From Deltaproteobacteria bacterium (GTDB lineage Bacteria; Myxococcota_A; Polyangia; JAAYKL01): a DNA stretch of 45,134 nucleotides. Positions 32,389 to 41,893 of the stretch are shown here, piece after piece. The translations under genes were made by a program, and so were the position numbers. Under the pieces are notes generated by a model, which saw nothing but the letters and a program-made list of their open reading frames with translations, had not been told where the DNA came from and ran no database searches. Location of the stretch: assembly GCA_028713995.1 (NCBI GenBank), contig JAQTNF010000026.1, positions 1 through 45,134 of the forward strand, given 5' to 3'. Within the stretch, counting starts at the first letter, position 1, and every line of letters begins with the position of its first letter.

Positions 32389-33243
32389 CTACAGGATCAC
32401 GAGGCTCAGCATGGCTCCGCCGTCCGCTGCTTGCGGCACGAGGCGCCACGAGACCGATGTGGAGAACTTGCCCGCCCCGCGCGTGTGCACGAGAGGCACG
32501 AAGTAGCCGATGGCGACCCCCGACACCGCTCCCGCGATCACGTCGGTGTAGAAGTGCTTGCCGGCCACGACGCGCAGGACGCCGGTGGTGGCGGCCATAA
32601 GCTCCGTGAGGATCCAGCACGGCGCGATGAGCGGCGAGCCCGGGTGCCTCATCATGAAAAGGTAGCTGTAGGCCGTGGCCATGGCGAAGGTCGTCGACGT
32701 GTGAGCCGACCAGAACGAAAAGGACGAGTCCACGTCGGCGCGCTCCGCGTCCGTGGAGCCGGTGTCGTACGTGAACGGCCGTTGCCTGCGCACCGTGTAC
32801 TTGACCACGTTCGTGATGCCCATGTCGACGGTTACGGTCTCGGCCAGCACGAGCGTGTCCGTGACGAGGCCATAGGTGCCGTCCGCGGGCGAGGACACGG
32901 CCACGTCCAGGAGGTCGAGGGCGAACGGGAGGGCAGTGCCCGCCCCAAGGAACACGTCCGACGCGGTGCGCGCCGCGGCGCTGTCGTTGCCAATCACGGC
33001 GCGATCGAAAGCGTTGACGTCCGACGGATCGCACGCGTTGTTGCACCCCGGGCCCTCGATTTCGCTGTTGAGCCGCGCCGGCATGAGCGCCGCGATGCCG
33101 CTGACGATCAGCACCGGGGCGTCCACCGCCGGATTGATCACGAACGGGCTGACGTTCCCCTCCGCACGGGCTGCGCGGGGAGCGACCAAGACGACGAAAA
33201 TGACGGCAAGGACGATGGCTTGGCAGGTCGCGCGCGTGGTCAG
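32389..33243 (-). CDS. PAP2-superfamily membrane phosphatase, probable CTG start
   Basis: About 284 residues. Three PAP2 motifs: KYTVRRQRP (K-x6-RP), SFWSAHTS in place of PSGH, and [12 protein letters not shown] (R-x5-H-x3-D). These enzymes dephosphorylate lipid phosphates such as undecaprenyl diphosphate or phosphatidic acid. A TTG at 33189 is the first common start, but it would cut an obvious signal peptide whose hydrophobic core [14 protein letters not shown] and cleavage site RAARA-EG are encoded upstream in frame. The only start-like codon before it is CTG at 33243, overlapping the mglA stop as CTGA. Hence the boundary is inferred. It follows mglB-mglA in one run. Confidence 0.75.
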   Translation of the reverse strand: MTTRATCQAIVLAVIFVVLVAPRAARAEGNVSPFVINPAVDAPVLIVSGIAALMPARLNSEIEGPGCNNACDPSDVNAFDRAVIGNDSAAARTASDVFLGAGTALPFALDLLDVAVSSPADGTYGLVTDTLVLAETVTVDMGITNVVKYTVRRQRPFTYDTGSTDAERADVDSSFSFWSAHTSTTFAMATAYSYLFMMRHPGSPLIAPCWILTELMAATTGVLRVVAGKHFYTDVIAGAVSGVAIGYFVPLVHTRGAGKFSTSVSWRLVPQAADGGAMLSLVIL

Positions 33244-33827
33244 CTTCCGCGCTTGAGCTCGGTCAGCACGAGCTTGGCCACGGCCTTCAGGGTGTCGAAG
33301 ACGCCCGCGCCCTTGGGCGCCACGGCCTCGAACTCCGGGACCATCTGGTCGTTGAGCAGGGAGCGCAGCTCCTCCACCGAGGCCACGCTCGGCAGATCGC
33401 GCTTGTTGTACTGGATGACGTACGGGATGCGGTCCAGGTTGTAGCCTTGCTCCTGCAGGTTGTAGCGCAGGTTCTCGAGCGACTCGAGGTTGGCCTCCAC
33501 GCGGTCGACCTGGGAGTCGGCCACGAACACCACGCCGTCCACGCCTTTGAGGATGAGCTTGCGCGACGCGTCGTAGAAGACCTGGCCCGGCACCGTGTAG
33601 AGGTGGAAGCGCGTTCTAAAGCCGCGGATCTCGCCGAGCGACAAGGGCAGGAAGTCGAAGAACAAGGTGCGCTCGGTCTCCGTGGCGAGCGAGATCATCT
33701 TGCCCTTGGCGTCGGGATTCGTCCGATTGTAGATGTACTGCAGGTTGGTGGTCTTACCGCACAGACCGGGACCGTAGTACACGATCTTGCAGTTGATCTC
33801 CCGGGACGAGTAGTTGATGAACGACAT
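33240..33827 (-). CDS. mglA: MglA-type Ras-like GTPase
   Basis: 195 residues, cytosolic. P-loop [10 protein letters not shown] with Lys25; the switch region [21 protein letters not shown] in place of the usual DxxGQ, a mark of bacterial MglA; and NKRD for guanine recognition. In Myxococcus MglA-GTP sets the leading pole and drives motility and polarity, with MglB as its GTPase-activating partner. Here mglB lies directly upstream with a 13-base gap, as in Myxococcus. No other motility genes are in the window. Confidence 0.96.
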   Translation of the reverse strand: MSFINYSSREINCKIVYYGPGLCGKTTNLQYIYNRTNPDAKGKMISLATETERTLFFDFLPLSLGEIRGFRTRFHLYTVPGQVFYDASRKLILKGVDGVVFVADSQVDRVEANLESLENLRYNLQEQGYNLDRIPYVIQYNKRDLPSVASVEELRSLLNDQMVPEFEAVAPKGAGVFDTLKAVAKLVLTELKRGS

Positions 33828-33840
33828 TCCGCCGCCACTT

Positions 33841-34323
33841 CTAATCGTTGAACAGGTTGTCGATATCCTCGTCGGTGATCTCGGCGAAGGGCGAAGCCGC
33901 GTTCGGGTCCTGCACCTTCTGGAGCAGTGCCTCGAAGATGCGGTTCAACTCCTCGTTCGCCTTGCGCACCCGCAGCCGCACGAGTCCCAATGACGAACGC
34001 TGATCGAAGATGACCACCAGGATCACGCGCTGTCCCACGATCTGGATGTGGATGTTCTGGTGCTCGCCCTCGTGAAACTGGGTCGCGAACTCGTTCTCCT
34101 TGAGGAGCTTGGCCATGCCGCCCGTGGCCGCGATGTTGCCGGCCGTGAGCGAGGCGAGAGAGGTCGTGTCGAGGTGCTCGTGCTCGCCCGAAGCGGAGAT
34201 GAGCTGTCCGTTCTTGTCGACGATGAAGACAACCATGGCGTTCGCGTCACGGACGAGCCGATCGCACACCACCTGGATCTGGTTGAATTCCTCCTCGTAC
34301 ATCACCATCTGAGGGTCGACCAT
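33841..34323 (-). CDS. mglB: MglB, roadblock/LC7 GTPase-activating protein
   Basis: 160 residues. It matches MglB closely through [79 protein letters not shown] and the C-terminal [14 protein letters not shown]. Roadblock/LC7 homodimer that stimulates GTP hydrolysis by MglA at the lagging pole. First gene of the mglB-mglA-PAP2 run, with GGGAG about ten bases before the ATG. A start six codons later (MVMYEEE) is possible. Confidence 0.96.
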   Translation of the reverse strand: MVDPQMVMYEEEFNQIQVVCDRLVRDANAMVVFIVDKNGQLISASGEHEHLDTTSLASLTAGNIAATGGMAKLLKENEFATQFHEGEHQNIHIQIVGQRVILVVIFDQRSSLGLVRLRVRKANEELNRIFEALLQKVQDPNAASPFAEITDEDIDNLFND

Positions 34324-34575
34324 GCGCGCTTCTCCCTCTCGTGTCGCGTCCCCGGGGTCGAAAGTGGCGCACCCCGGATGTCACTCGACGAAGTATCTTT
34401 CATTACCAGACCTTCCCGTGGCCTTCAAGGGTTTGCGCGCGAATTCCGGAGCGGTCGCAATCCGGAAAAATCGTTTGATGGGCTTCTGGCGCAACGGTAT
34501 CGTCACAGCGTCACACCCTTGCGACCGTGGGCGCGCCGGCGCGATTTCGGTCCGAAGAGAGGAGTCACGAGCCAG

Positions 34576-35904
34576 ATGAGAACCATCCTTCATATTGCGT
34601 TTCTTTTCCTCCTTGTCTCCTGCGTGTCGGCGGGCTGCACCCCGGACGACGCCGAGGCCCCGATCTGGAGCGATGCGCCCGGGGATCTGACGCTCGGAGA
34701 GGGACAGACCATCCGGATCGCGCTTACCGCCGACGGGGGCGCCGGGGAGCCGTACGAGTGGAGCGCGGAAGGGAGCGCCGGGATCGAGGCGAACGTGGAG
34801 GCCGACGGGCGACTGGCCGTGCACGCCGGATACGGCGGCGGCGACGCTGGCTCCGTCAACGTGGTGCTGGCGGATGCGGACGGCAACGAGGAGACCTACG
34901 AGGTGGCGGTGAAGGTGGCGCCCCTGACCTGGATCGAGACCCGGCAATGGGGTTCCGGCGAGGGCCCGGAGCCGAGGGAGCACGGCAGCTTCATCGTGGA
35001 CGAGGAGGGCGGACGCGTGCTCCTGTTCGGCGGGAGCGGGTACTCCCCGCAGACCACCCCGCTCAACGACCTCTGGGAGTATGCGCCGGGAACCGGATCC
35101 TGGACGGAAATCCAGACGGCAGGTGAGCTGCCGGCCGGCGGCGGCTCGATGCGCGTGGCGATCGTGAGCGCCGAGAAGAAGGCGTACCTCTTCGGCGGCT
35201 ACGGCAAAGACAGCCTGCCCAACAATGAGCTGTGGGAGGTCGCCTTCTCGGAGGAGAAGGTGCGCTTCACAAAGATCGACGGGAATGCCCCGCCGGCGCC
35301 GCGCTTCCTGCACGCGTTCGTGTACGACGCGCCGGGAAAGCGCTTCATCGTGTTCGGCGGCGTGTCGTCGGCGCTCCTCGACGACGTCTGGGAGATGCGG
35401 CTCGCGGGCGGAAAGGCCGAGTGGAAGAAGCTCGATCTCGATGGTGGCCCGACGGCCCGCTACGGCTTCTTTTACGGGTACGACGAGGAGAGCCGTGCGC
35501 TCGTGATCTTCAGCGGAGCCCAGGGCACGGCCACGATCGATCCGGCGCAGGACACGTGGGTGCTCGACCTCGCGGCGGACCCGCCGGTTTGGAGCCTCGT
35601 GGCGCAAGGCGAGGAGGACGGCGTGCCCCCGGGGCGGCGCAACGGCTCCTTCGTCTGGGATCCCAGCGGCCCGCGCCTCCTGATCTTCGGCGGCACGGCC
35701 GACGGCCAGACCACCGAGCCCGGGCTGTGGGCCTTCGACGCCCGCAAGGGGGCCTACCGTTGGGACCGGCTCGAAATCGAGGGCGAGCCGGAGGGGCGCT
35801 CCTCGGGGTTCGGCTTCTACGACGCGGTCTCGGGCATCGCGGCGATGGGCTTCGGAAACACCAAGAGCGCAATCTTTTCCGACATCTCCCGACTCGGCTA
35901 CTGA
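34576..35904 (+). CDS. Kelch-repeat lipoprotein
   Basis: 442 residues. Signal peptide with lipobox VSAGC at Cys21; residues 28-115 form an Ig-like or cadherin-like beta domain (GDLTLGEGQTIRIALTADGG, SVNVVLADADGNEETYEVAV). Residues 125-440 carry five to six kelch repeats with the usual double Gly and Trp (RVLLFGGSG, NDLWEYAPGTGSWTEI, KAYLFGGYG, RFIVFGGVS, DDVWEM, RLLIFGGTAD), a beta-propeller. Probably an exposed protein- or glycan-binding protein. GGAG lies 11 bases before the ATG. Upstream open frame to 34048 is antisense mglB and is ignored. Confidence 0.87.
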   Translation: MRTILHIAFLFLLVSCVSAGCTPDDAEAPIWSDAPGDLTLGEGQTIRIALTADGGAGEPYEWSAEGSAGIEANVEADGRLAVHAGYGGGDAGSVNVVLADADGNEETYEVAVKVAPLTWIETRQWGSGEGPEPREHGSFIVDEEGGRVLLFGGSGYSPQTTPLNDLWEYAPGTGSWTEIQTAGELPAGGGSMRVAIVSAEKKAYLFGGYGKDSLPNNELWEVAFSEEKVRFTKIDGNAPPAPRFLHAFVYDAPGKRFIVFGGVSSALLDDVWEMRLAGGKAEWKKLDLDGGPTARYGFFYGYDEESRALVIFSGAQGTATIDPAQDTWVLDLAADPPVWSLVAQGEEDGVPPGRRNGSFVWDPSGPRLLIFGGTADGQTTEPGLWAFDARKGAYRWDRLEIEGEPEGRSSGFGFYDAVSGIAAMGFGNTKSAIFSDISRLGY

Positions 35905-36111
35905 TTCGTTCCTCCTAAAGCAAGGTCTGATTGGTGAAAGGCACCGAGGGGTGAGCGGGCGCTGGTGACGGTGTCCGACGCGTCCGGTTCCGAAAGGCCA
36001 GCGGATCAAGCCTGTTCGAGCACAGCGAGCGCAGCGCGTCCGCTTGCTTATTTGCCGTCGAAAGGGGACATTGAAGGCCAACGGTTCGCGCTTGAGGGGA
36101 AGAGAGCCTTC

Positions 36112-38394
36112 ATGAAAACGCCGTCCGCCGTGCGTAAGATCGCGTTCCTCGCAGACTATCTTCCGAGGAAGTGCGGCATCGCGACCTTCACCACCGACCT
36201 GCGCTGCGCGGTGGCGGGGGAGTTCCCTGCGGTGCAGTGCCTGGTGGTGCCGGTCAACGACCGCGCCGGCGGCTACGACTACCCGGCCGAGGTGCGCTTC
36301 GAGATCGCCGAGCAGGATCTGTCGTCCTACCTGCGCGCCGCCGACTTCCTCAACATCACGGGCGTGGACGTGGTCTGCGTGCAGCACGAGTTCGGCATCT
36401 ACGGCGGGCCCGCGGGCAGCCACCTCCTGGCGCTGCTGCGCGACCTGCGCATGCCGATCGTCACGACGCTGCACACGATCCTGCGCGAGCCGAACGCGGA
36501 CCAGCGGCGGGTGATGCGCGAGCTCGTCCAGCTCTCGACCCGGCTCGTGGTCATGGCCGAGCGGGGCCGCGAATTCCTGCGCGAGATCTACCGGACGCCC
36601 GAGGCCAAGATCGACCTCATCCCGCACGGCATTCCGGACATGCCGTTCGCGGATCCGAACTACTTCAAGGACGAGTTCGGCGTGGCCGGCAGGCCGGTGG
36701 TGCTCACGTTCGGGCTGCTCTCGCCGAACAAGGGCATCGAGCACGCGCTGCGCGCGTTGCCAGACATCATCGAGGAGTTTCCGGGCGTCGTCTACATCGT
36801 GCTCGGCCAGACGCACCCGAATCTGCTGCGCGACGAGGGCGAGGCGTACCGCCTGGGCCTCGAGCGGCTGGCCAAGGACCTCGGCGTGCAGAGGAACGTG
36901 GTCTTCTTCAACCGTTTCGTGGAGCTCGAGGAGCTGATGCGCTTCATCGGCGCGGCGGACATCTACCTCACGCCCTACCTGACCGAGTCGCAGATCACCT
37001 CGGGCACGCTGGCCTACGCCTTCGGCGCCGGCAACGCGGTCGTGTCCACGCCCTACTGGCACGCGCAGGAGCTGCTCGCCTCCGAGCGCGGCAAGCTCGT
37101 GCCGTTCGGCGACCCTCCGGCCATCGCCGAGGCGGTCGTGGGGCTCTTGCGCGACGAGCCGCTGCGCCACTCGATGCGCAAGAACGCGTACCGCATGGGG
37201 CGCGACATGGTCTGGAGCCGCACGGCGCAGCGCTACGTGAGGTCGTTCGAGCAGGCGCAGCAGGAGCACAGCTTCGTGGGCCGCAAGACGTCGCCCATCA
37301 AGACGCTCGACGAGCAGCCCGGACAATTGCCCGAGCTGAAGCTCGACCACCTGTTCCGGATGAGCGACTCGACCGGCATCTTCCAGCACGCGAGCTTCAC
37401 GGTGCCCAACTTCGCCGAGGGCTATTGCACCGACGACAACGCCCGCGCGCTCGTCCTCACCCTGATGCTGCAGAAGTTGGGGCACGGCTCGCCCGAGATC
37501 ACCTCGCGGGCGGCCACGTACGCGGCGTTCCTGAACCACGCCTTCGACCGGACGAGCCGGCGCTTCCGCAACTTCATGAGCTTCGACCGCCGCTGGCTCG
37601 AGGAGGTCGGCTCCGAGGACTGCCACGGGCACGCGCTGTGGGCGCTCGGGTTGTGCGTGGCCCAGGCGGGGCAGGGCAGCTTCCAGATGCTCGCCGCCGA
37701 CCTGTTCGAGCAGGCCCTGCCCGTGGCCGCCGAGTTCACCTCGCCGCGCGCGTGGGCCTTCACGCTCATCGGCATCGACGAATACTTGAGCCGGCTCGGC
37801 GGGGATCGGCGCGCGAACCAGATCCGCGACTCGCTCAACGCCAAGCTCATGCAGAGGTACGCCGACGCCGCATCCGGGGACTGGCGCTGGTTCGAGGACG
37901 TGGTCTCCTACACGAACGCCAAGCTGCCGCACGCGCTGATCCTGAGCGGGTGCTGCACCGAGGACGCGAGGCTGATGGAAACCGGCCTCGAGGCGCTGCG
38001 CTGGCTCGTCGAGGTCCAGACGTCCGCGGACGGCTCCCTGCGGCCCGTCGGCTCGAACGGCTTCTACACGCGAGGCGGAGAGCGCGCGCTGTTCGACCAG
38101 CAGCCGATCGAGGCGCAGGTCACGGTGTCCGCGTGCATCGAGGCCTATGAGGCCACGGCCGACATGTTCTGGGTCGTGGAAGCGCGCCGGGCCTTCGAGT
38201 GGTTCCTGGGCCGCAACGATCTCGGGCTGGCGCTGTACGACTCCTCCACGGGCGGCTGTCGCGACGGCCTGCACGTGGACCGTGTGAGCCAGAACGAGGG
38301 CGCGGAGTCCACGCTGGCGTTCCTGCTCGCGCTCGCCGAGATGCAGGCGCTGCAAAACACCCTCACCAGTTTCAAGGAACCATCCGGAAAGTAG
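36112..38394 (+). CDS. GT4-type glycosyltransferase with C-terminal helical (alpha/alpha)6-like domain
   Basis: 760 residues. The first ~370 are a GT-B glycosyltransferase (IAFLADYLPRKCGIATFTTDL, VCVQHEFGIYGG, IPHGIPDMPF, LTFGLLSPNKGIEHALRALP, and TESQITSGTLAYAFGAG in the nucleotide-sugar site). The last ~360 are all-helical with Trp/His-rich signatures (GYCTDDNARALVLTLML, FMSFDRRWLEEVGSEDCHG, DWRWFEDVVSYTNAKLPHAL) like an (alpha/alpha)6 toroid. It pairs with the GH130 gene 13 bases downstream, an arrangement seen in other bacteria and suggesting synthesis or turnover of a mannoside. The start at 36112 is preferred; the frame is open to 35965 but that stretch is low complexity. Confidence 0.87.
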   Translation: MKTPSAVRKIAFLADYLPRKCGIATFTTDLRCAVAGEFPAVQCLVVPVNDRAGGYDYPAEVRFEIAEQDLSSYLRAADFLNITGVDVVCVQHEFGIYGGPAGSHLLALLRDLRMPIVTTLHTILREPNADQRRVMRELVQLSTRLVVMAERGREFLREIYRTPEAKIDLIPHGIPDMPFADPNYFKDEFGVAGRPVVLTFGLLSPNKGIEHALRALPDIIEEFPGVVYIVLGQTHPNLLRDEGEAYRLGLERLAKDLGVQRNVVFFNRFVELEELMRFIGAADIYLTPYLTESQITSGTLAYAFGAGNAVVSTPYWHAQELLASERGKLVPFGDPPAIAEAVVGLLRDEPLRHSMRKNAYRMGRDMVWSRTAQRYVRSFEQAQQEHSFVGRKTSPIKTLDEQPGQLPELKLDHLFRMSDSTGIFQHASFTVPNFAEGYCTDDNARALVLTLMLQKLGHGSPEITSRAATYAAFLNHAFDRTSRRFRNFMSFDRRWLEEVGSEDCHGHALWALGLCVAQAGQGSFQMLAADLFEQALPVAAEFTSPRAWAFTLIGIDEYLSRLGGDRRANQIRDSLNAKLMQRYADAASGDWRWFEDVVSYTNAKLPHALILSGCCTEDARLMETGLEALRWLVEVQTSADGSLRPVGSNGFYTRGGERALFDQQPIEAQVTVSACIEAYEATADMFWVVEARRAFEWFLGRNDLGLALYDSSTGGCRDGLHVDRVSQNEGAESTLAFLLALAEMQALQNTLTSFKEPSGK

Positions 38395-38407
38395 CGGCGT
38401 CCACCCC

Positions 38408-39868
38408 ATGAAAACGAAGACCGTCCACGCGAAACGCATCGGGCCCACCCTGATCCCGGATCGCACGCGCGTGCTCCTGCGCCCCTTCCATCCCACCACC
38501 GAGGACATCGCGCGGCGCATCGTCGGCCGGGTGCTCGCGCTCCCGGAGGAGGAGGTCGCGCGCCTCCTGCACCTCGTGCTCGGCGAGTTCGAGGACCGGC
38601 ACGAGAGCGTGGAGCCGCAGCTGCGTCGGCGCTTCGCCGAGGTGCGCCGCCACCTCGGCGGCACTCCGGAGCCCTCGCCGCGCAGGCAGGCGCTCATCGG
38701 CGCCTACTTCACCCACGAGTACTCCCCGGAGTCGGCGGCGCTGTTCAATCCGTCCATCGTGCCCCACCCGGACCAGAGCGGAGTGCCCGAGGGCGCGCTG
38801 CGCTTCGTCCTCAGCCTGCGGGCCACGGGCGAGGGACACATCTCGTCGATCGCCTTCCGCGTGGGCACGATCAGCGCGCACCATCGCGTCACGCTCAAGC
38901 CGCTCGTGCCGTTCGTGACCGAGCCGGAGCCCGTGCCCAACGCCCTGTACGAGAGGGATCTCTTCGCCCGCAAGCTCGACGAGGCGGGCGTGCTCGACGA
39001 ATACGGACGGCGCATGCTCGGCCGGCTCCCCGAGGCCTTCGTCCTCGACGACCTGCGCCGCGTCCTCGCGTCCGACCGGCAGCAGGCCGATCCGGCGGAT
39101 GCCGCGGCGGATCGCGCGGCGCGCGGCATCCTGCTCCTGGCGGAGTCCAACTACGACGTGCACTTCTCCCCCGGCAGCCGGATCACGCAGCGCATCCTCT
39201 TCCCGTACACCTCCAGCCAGAGCAACGGCATCGAGGACGCGCGCTTCGTGCGCTTCGAGGACGTCGACGAGGGCCCGACCTACTACGCCACCTACACGGC
39301 CTACGACGGCAGGATCACCCTGCCGCAGCTGCTCGAGACCAGGGACTTCGTGCACTTCAAGTTCAGCACGCTCAACGGCCCGGCCGTGCAGAACAAGGGC
39401 ATGGCCCTGTTCCCGCGCAAGGTGAACGGCCGCTACGCCATGCTCTCGCGCCAGGACGACGAGAACATCCTGCTCATGTTCTCGGACAACGTCCGGTTCT
39501 GGCAGACGCCCGAGCTGCTCGTGGCCCCGGCCGAGCCGTGGGAGTTCCTGAAGATCGGCAACTGCGGCTCGCCCATCGAGACCGAGGCGGGCTGGCTCGT
39601 GCTCAGCCACGGCGTGGGCGCCATGCGCAAGTACTGCCTGGGCGCGTTCCTGCTCGACCTCGACGATCCCACGCGCGTCATCGGTCGCCTGCGCGAGCCG
39701 CTGCTCGCCCCGAACGAGGCGGAGCGCGAGGGCTACGTGCCCAACGTGGTCTACACCTGCGGCGCGCTGCTGCACGGCAGGAAGCTCGTCATCCCCTACG
39801 CCATGAGCGACTACGCCACGAGCTTCGCCACGGTGTCGCTCGACGAGCTCCTGGGCGCCATGGAGTGA
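38408..39868 (+). CDS. GH130-family glycoside phosphorylase/hydrolase
   Basis: 486 residues. A five-bladed propeller of the GH130 family, which mostly phosphorolyses beta-mannosides. Conserved points: FNPSIV near residue 113-118, the catalytic Asp277 in SNGIEDARFVRF, YYATYTAYDGR, FKFSTLNGPAVQNKGMALFPRKVNGRY (in parts), GNCGSPIETEAGWLVLSHGVG, and the end YTCGALLHGRKLVIPYAMSD. The first 90 residues are an extra helical region. The exact linkage (beta-1,2, beta-1,4 or other) cannot be told. Thirteen bases after the glycosyltransferase gene. Confidence 0.9.
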   Translation: MKTKTVHAKRIGPTLIPDRTRVLLRPFHPTTEDIARRIVGRVLALPEEEVARLLHLVLGEFEDRHESVEPQLRRRFAEVRRHLGGTPEPSPRRQALIGAYFTHEYSPESAALFNPSIVPHPDQSGVPEGALRFVLSLRATGEGHISSIAFRVGTISAHHRVTLKPLVPFVTEPEPVPNALYERDLFARKLDEAGVLDEYGRRMLGRLPEAFVLDDLRRVLASDRQQADPADAAADRAARGILLLAESNYDVHFSPGSRITQRILFPYTSSQSNGIEDARFVRFEDVDEGPTYYATYTAYDGRITLPQLLETRDFVHFKFSTLNGPAVQNKGMALFPRKVNGRYAMLSRQDDENILLMFSDNVRFWQTPELLVAPAEPWEFLKIGNCGSPIETEAGWLVLSHGVGAMRKYCLGAFLLDLDDPTRVIGRLREPLLAPNEAEREGYVPNVVYTCGALLHGRKLVIPYAMSDYATSFATVSLDELLGAME

Positions 39869-39905
39869 GGCCAGAGGTTCCGCCCCTGCGCGGGGAAGGG
39901 GTGAA

Positions 39906-39935
39906 TTGACAGCCGGGCCCGCGGGATGCTAGACG
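39906..39935 (+). promoter_or_regulatory. Candidate promoter of the tRNA-Gln transcript
   Basis: TTGACA (39906-39911), 18 bases, TAGACG (39930-39935) within an extended -10 context TGCTAGAC. The tRNA begins about 120 bases downstream, leaving room for a leader. Confidence 0.42.
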
Positions 39936-39956
39936 ACCGTCGACCCGATGCCAGGG

Positions 39957-40031
39957 CGAACCGAAGGCCCCTCGAATGGGGAAGGCGGGCCCGGCAAGGC
40001 GAAAAGCCTTCCTCATTCATCCTTCGGTTCG
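39957..40031 (+). ncRNA. Possible structured leader RNA before tRNA-Gln
   Basis: CGAACCGAAGG (39957-39967) pairs perfectly over 11 bp with CCTTCGGTTCG (40021-40031). Inside are CCCC-TCGAAT-GGGG (39968-39981) and AAGGC-GAAAA-GCCTT (39996-40010); the latter competes with GGAAGGC (39980-39986) pairing to GCCTTCC (40006-40012). It lies after the candidate promoter and 25 bases before the tRNA. No known RNA family was recognised; chance folding in GC-rich DNA is possible. Confidence 0.35.
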
Positions 40032-40056
40032 AAACGGCGGGACGGTCTTGCGAGAC

Positions 40057-40128
40057 TGGGGCGTTGGCGAGCGGTAAGCCACGGGTCTTTGGAACCCGGT
40101 ATCGTAGGTTCGAATCCTACCGCCCCAG
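40057..40128 (+). tRNA. tRNA-Gln (anticodon TTG)
   Basis: 72 bases form a full cloverleaf: acceptor TGGGGCG with CGCCCCA, a D arm with AGCGGTAAG, an anticodon stem CGGGT/ACCCG around CTTTGGA (anticodon TTG), a T arm TAGGTTCGAATCCTA, and discriminator G. The next bases are CCG, so the 3' CCA is not encoded and must be added by the nucleotidyltransferase. It lies 58 bases upstream of prs and may share its transcript. Confidence 0.96.
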
Positions 40129-40186
40129 CCGGTGATTCGAGGGAGACCGGGCCCCAAGCGCCCGGGGCCCAAGGAGGGCCGAGCAC

Positions 40187-41137
<951 letters not shown>

Positions 41138-41140
41138 GAC

Positions 41141-41884
41141 ATGGAATTCGTCAAGGTTGAAGCCACGGTTCGCTACGACAGGGGCAAGGGCGCGTGCCGC
41201 AGGCTGCGCCGCGAAGGCTTCGTGCCCGCCATCCTCTACGGACAGGGCAAGGAGACCGTCGCGCTCTCGGTTTCCCCGAAGGAGCTCGTGACGGCGCTGG
41301 CCGGGCCCCTGCGCGGCAACACGGTGCTCTCCATCTCCATCAACGACAGGGCGAAGAAGAGCGTCGAGGAACGCATGGCCATGGTCCGCGACCACCAGTA
41401 CGAGCCGCTCAGCCGCGTGCTGCGGCACGTGGACTTCCTGGCCGTGGATCCGGGTCGCGAGGTGCGCGTCGAGGTGCCGGTCCGCTTCGAGGGCCGCTCC
41501 CTCGGCGAGGCCGCCGGCGGCCAGCTCATGGCCCTGCACAGGACGGTCACCATGGACTGCCTGCCCTCCGCGATCCCCGTCGTCATCGTCGCGGACGTGA
41601 CCAACGTGACCCTGAACGGGCACCTCACGGTCAAGGAGCTCGCGGCACCCGAGGGCGCCCGGTTCGCCATGAGCCCGGACACCAACCTCGTCTCCTGCCA
41701 GCTGCCCAAGCGCGAGGAGAAGCCCGCGACAGTGGCGGAGGAGGGCGCCGAGGGCGAGGCCGCGGCCGCCGAGGGCGAGGGTGGCGAGAAGGCCGAGGGC
41801 GCGGCCAAGGAAGGCGAGCCCGCCAAGGACGACGCCAAAGACAAGGGCAAGGACAAGGGCAAGGGCAAGGGCAAAGAGAAGTAG
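41141..41884 (+). CDS. rplY: 50S ribosomal protein L25/general stress protein Ctc
   Basis: 247 residues, the long (CTC/TL5) form. N-terminal L25 barrel that binds 5S rRNA (residues about 4-95, GKGACRRLRREGFVPAILYG), then the beta C-domain (about 100-190, VRVEVPVRFEGRS, VTMDCLPSAIPV). From about residue 195 a low-complexity tail, first Glu/Ala/Gly-rich and then repeated Lys-Gly/Lys-Asp, is unlike most Ctc proteins and may add RNA contacts. Three bases after prs, ten before pth. Confidence 0.95.
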   Translation: MEFVKVEATVRYDRGKGACRRLRREGFVPAILYGQGKETVALSVSPKELVTALAGPLRGNTVLSISINDRAKKSVEERMAMVRDHQYEPLSRVLRHVDFLAVDPGREVRVEVPVRFEGRSLGEAAGGQLMALHRTVTMDCLPSAIPVVIVADVTNVTLNGHLTVKELAAPEGARFAMSPDTNLVSCQLPKREEKPATVAEEGAEGEAAAAEGEGGEKAEGAAKEGEPAKDDAKDKGKDKGKGKGKEK

Positions 41885-41893
41885 GCGGCGTCC

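Noticed and set aside
35965-36111. N-terminal extension of the glycosyltransferase
   Set aside because: 49 residues of low complexity with no family match and no ribosome site; the ATG at 36112 starts right before the conserved IAFLADYLPRKCGIATF strand.
34381-38697. Antisense open frame of over 1,400 codons across the kelch and glycosyltransferase genes
   Set aside because: Composition is Arg/Ala/Gly/His-rich with no domain pattern; it mirrors the codon bias of well-supported plus-strand genes in GC-rich DNA. The same holds for long frames opposite 23793-27269, 27164-31258 and 42169-45105.
39878-39899. CCCC...GGGG hairpin after the GH130 gene as a terminator
   Set aside because: The stem is short and is not followed by a T-run.
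41815-41881. AAGGGC simple repeat at the end of rplY as a regulatory element
   Set aside because: It stays in frame and encodes the Lys-Gly tail of the protein.
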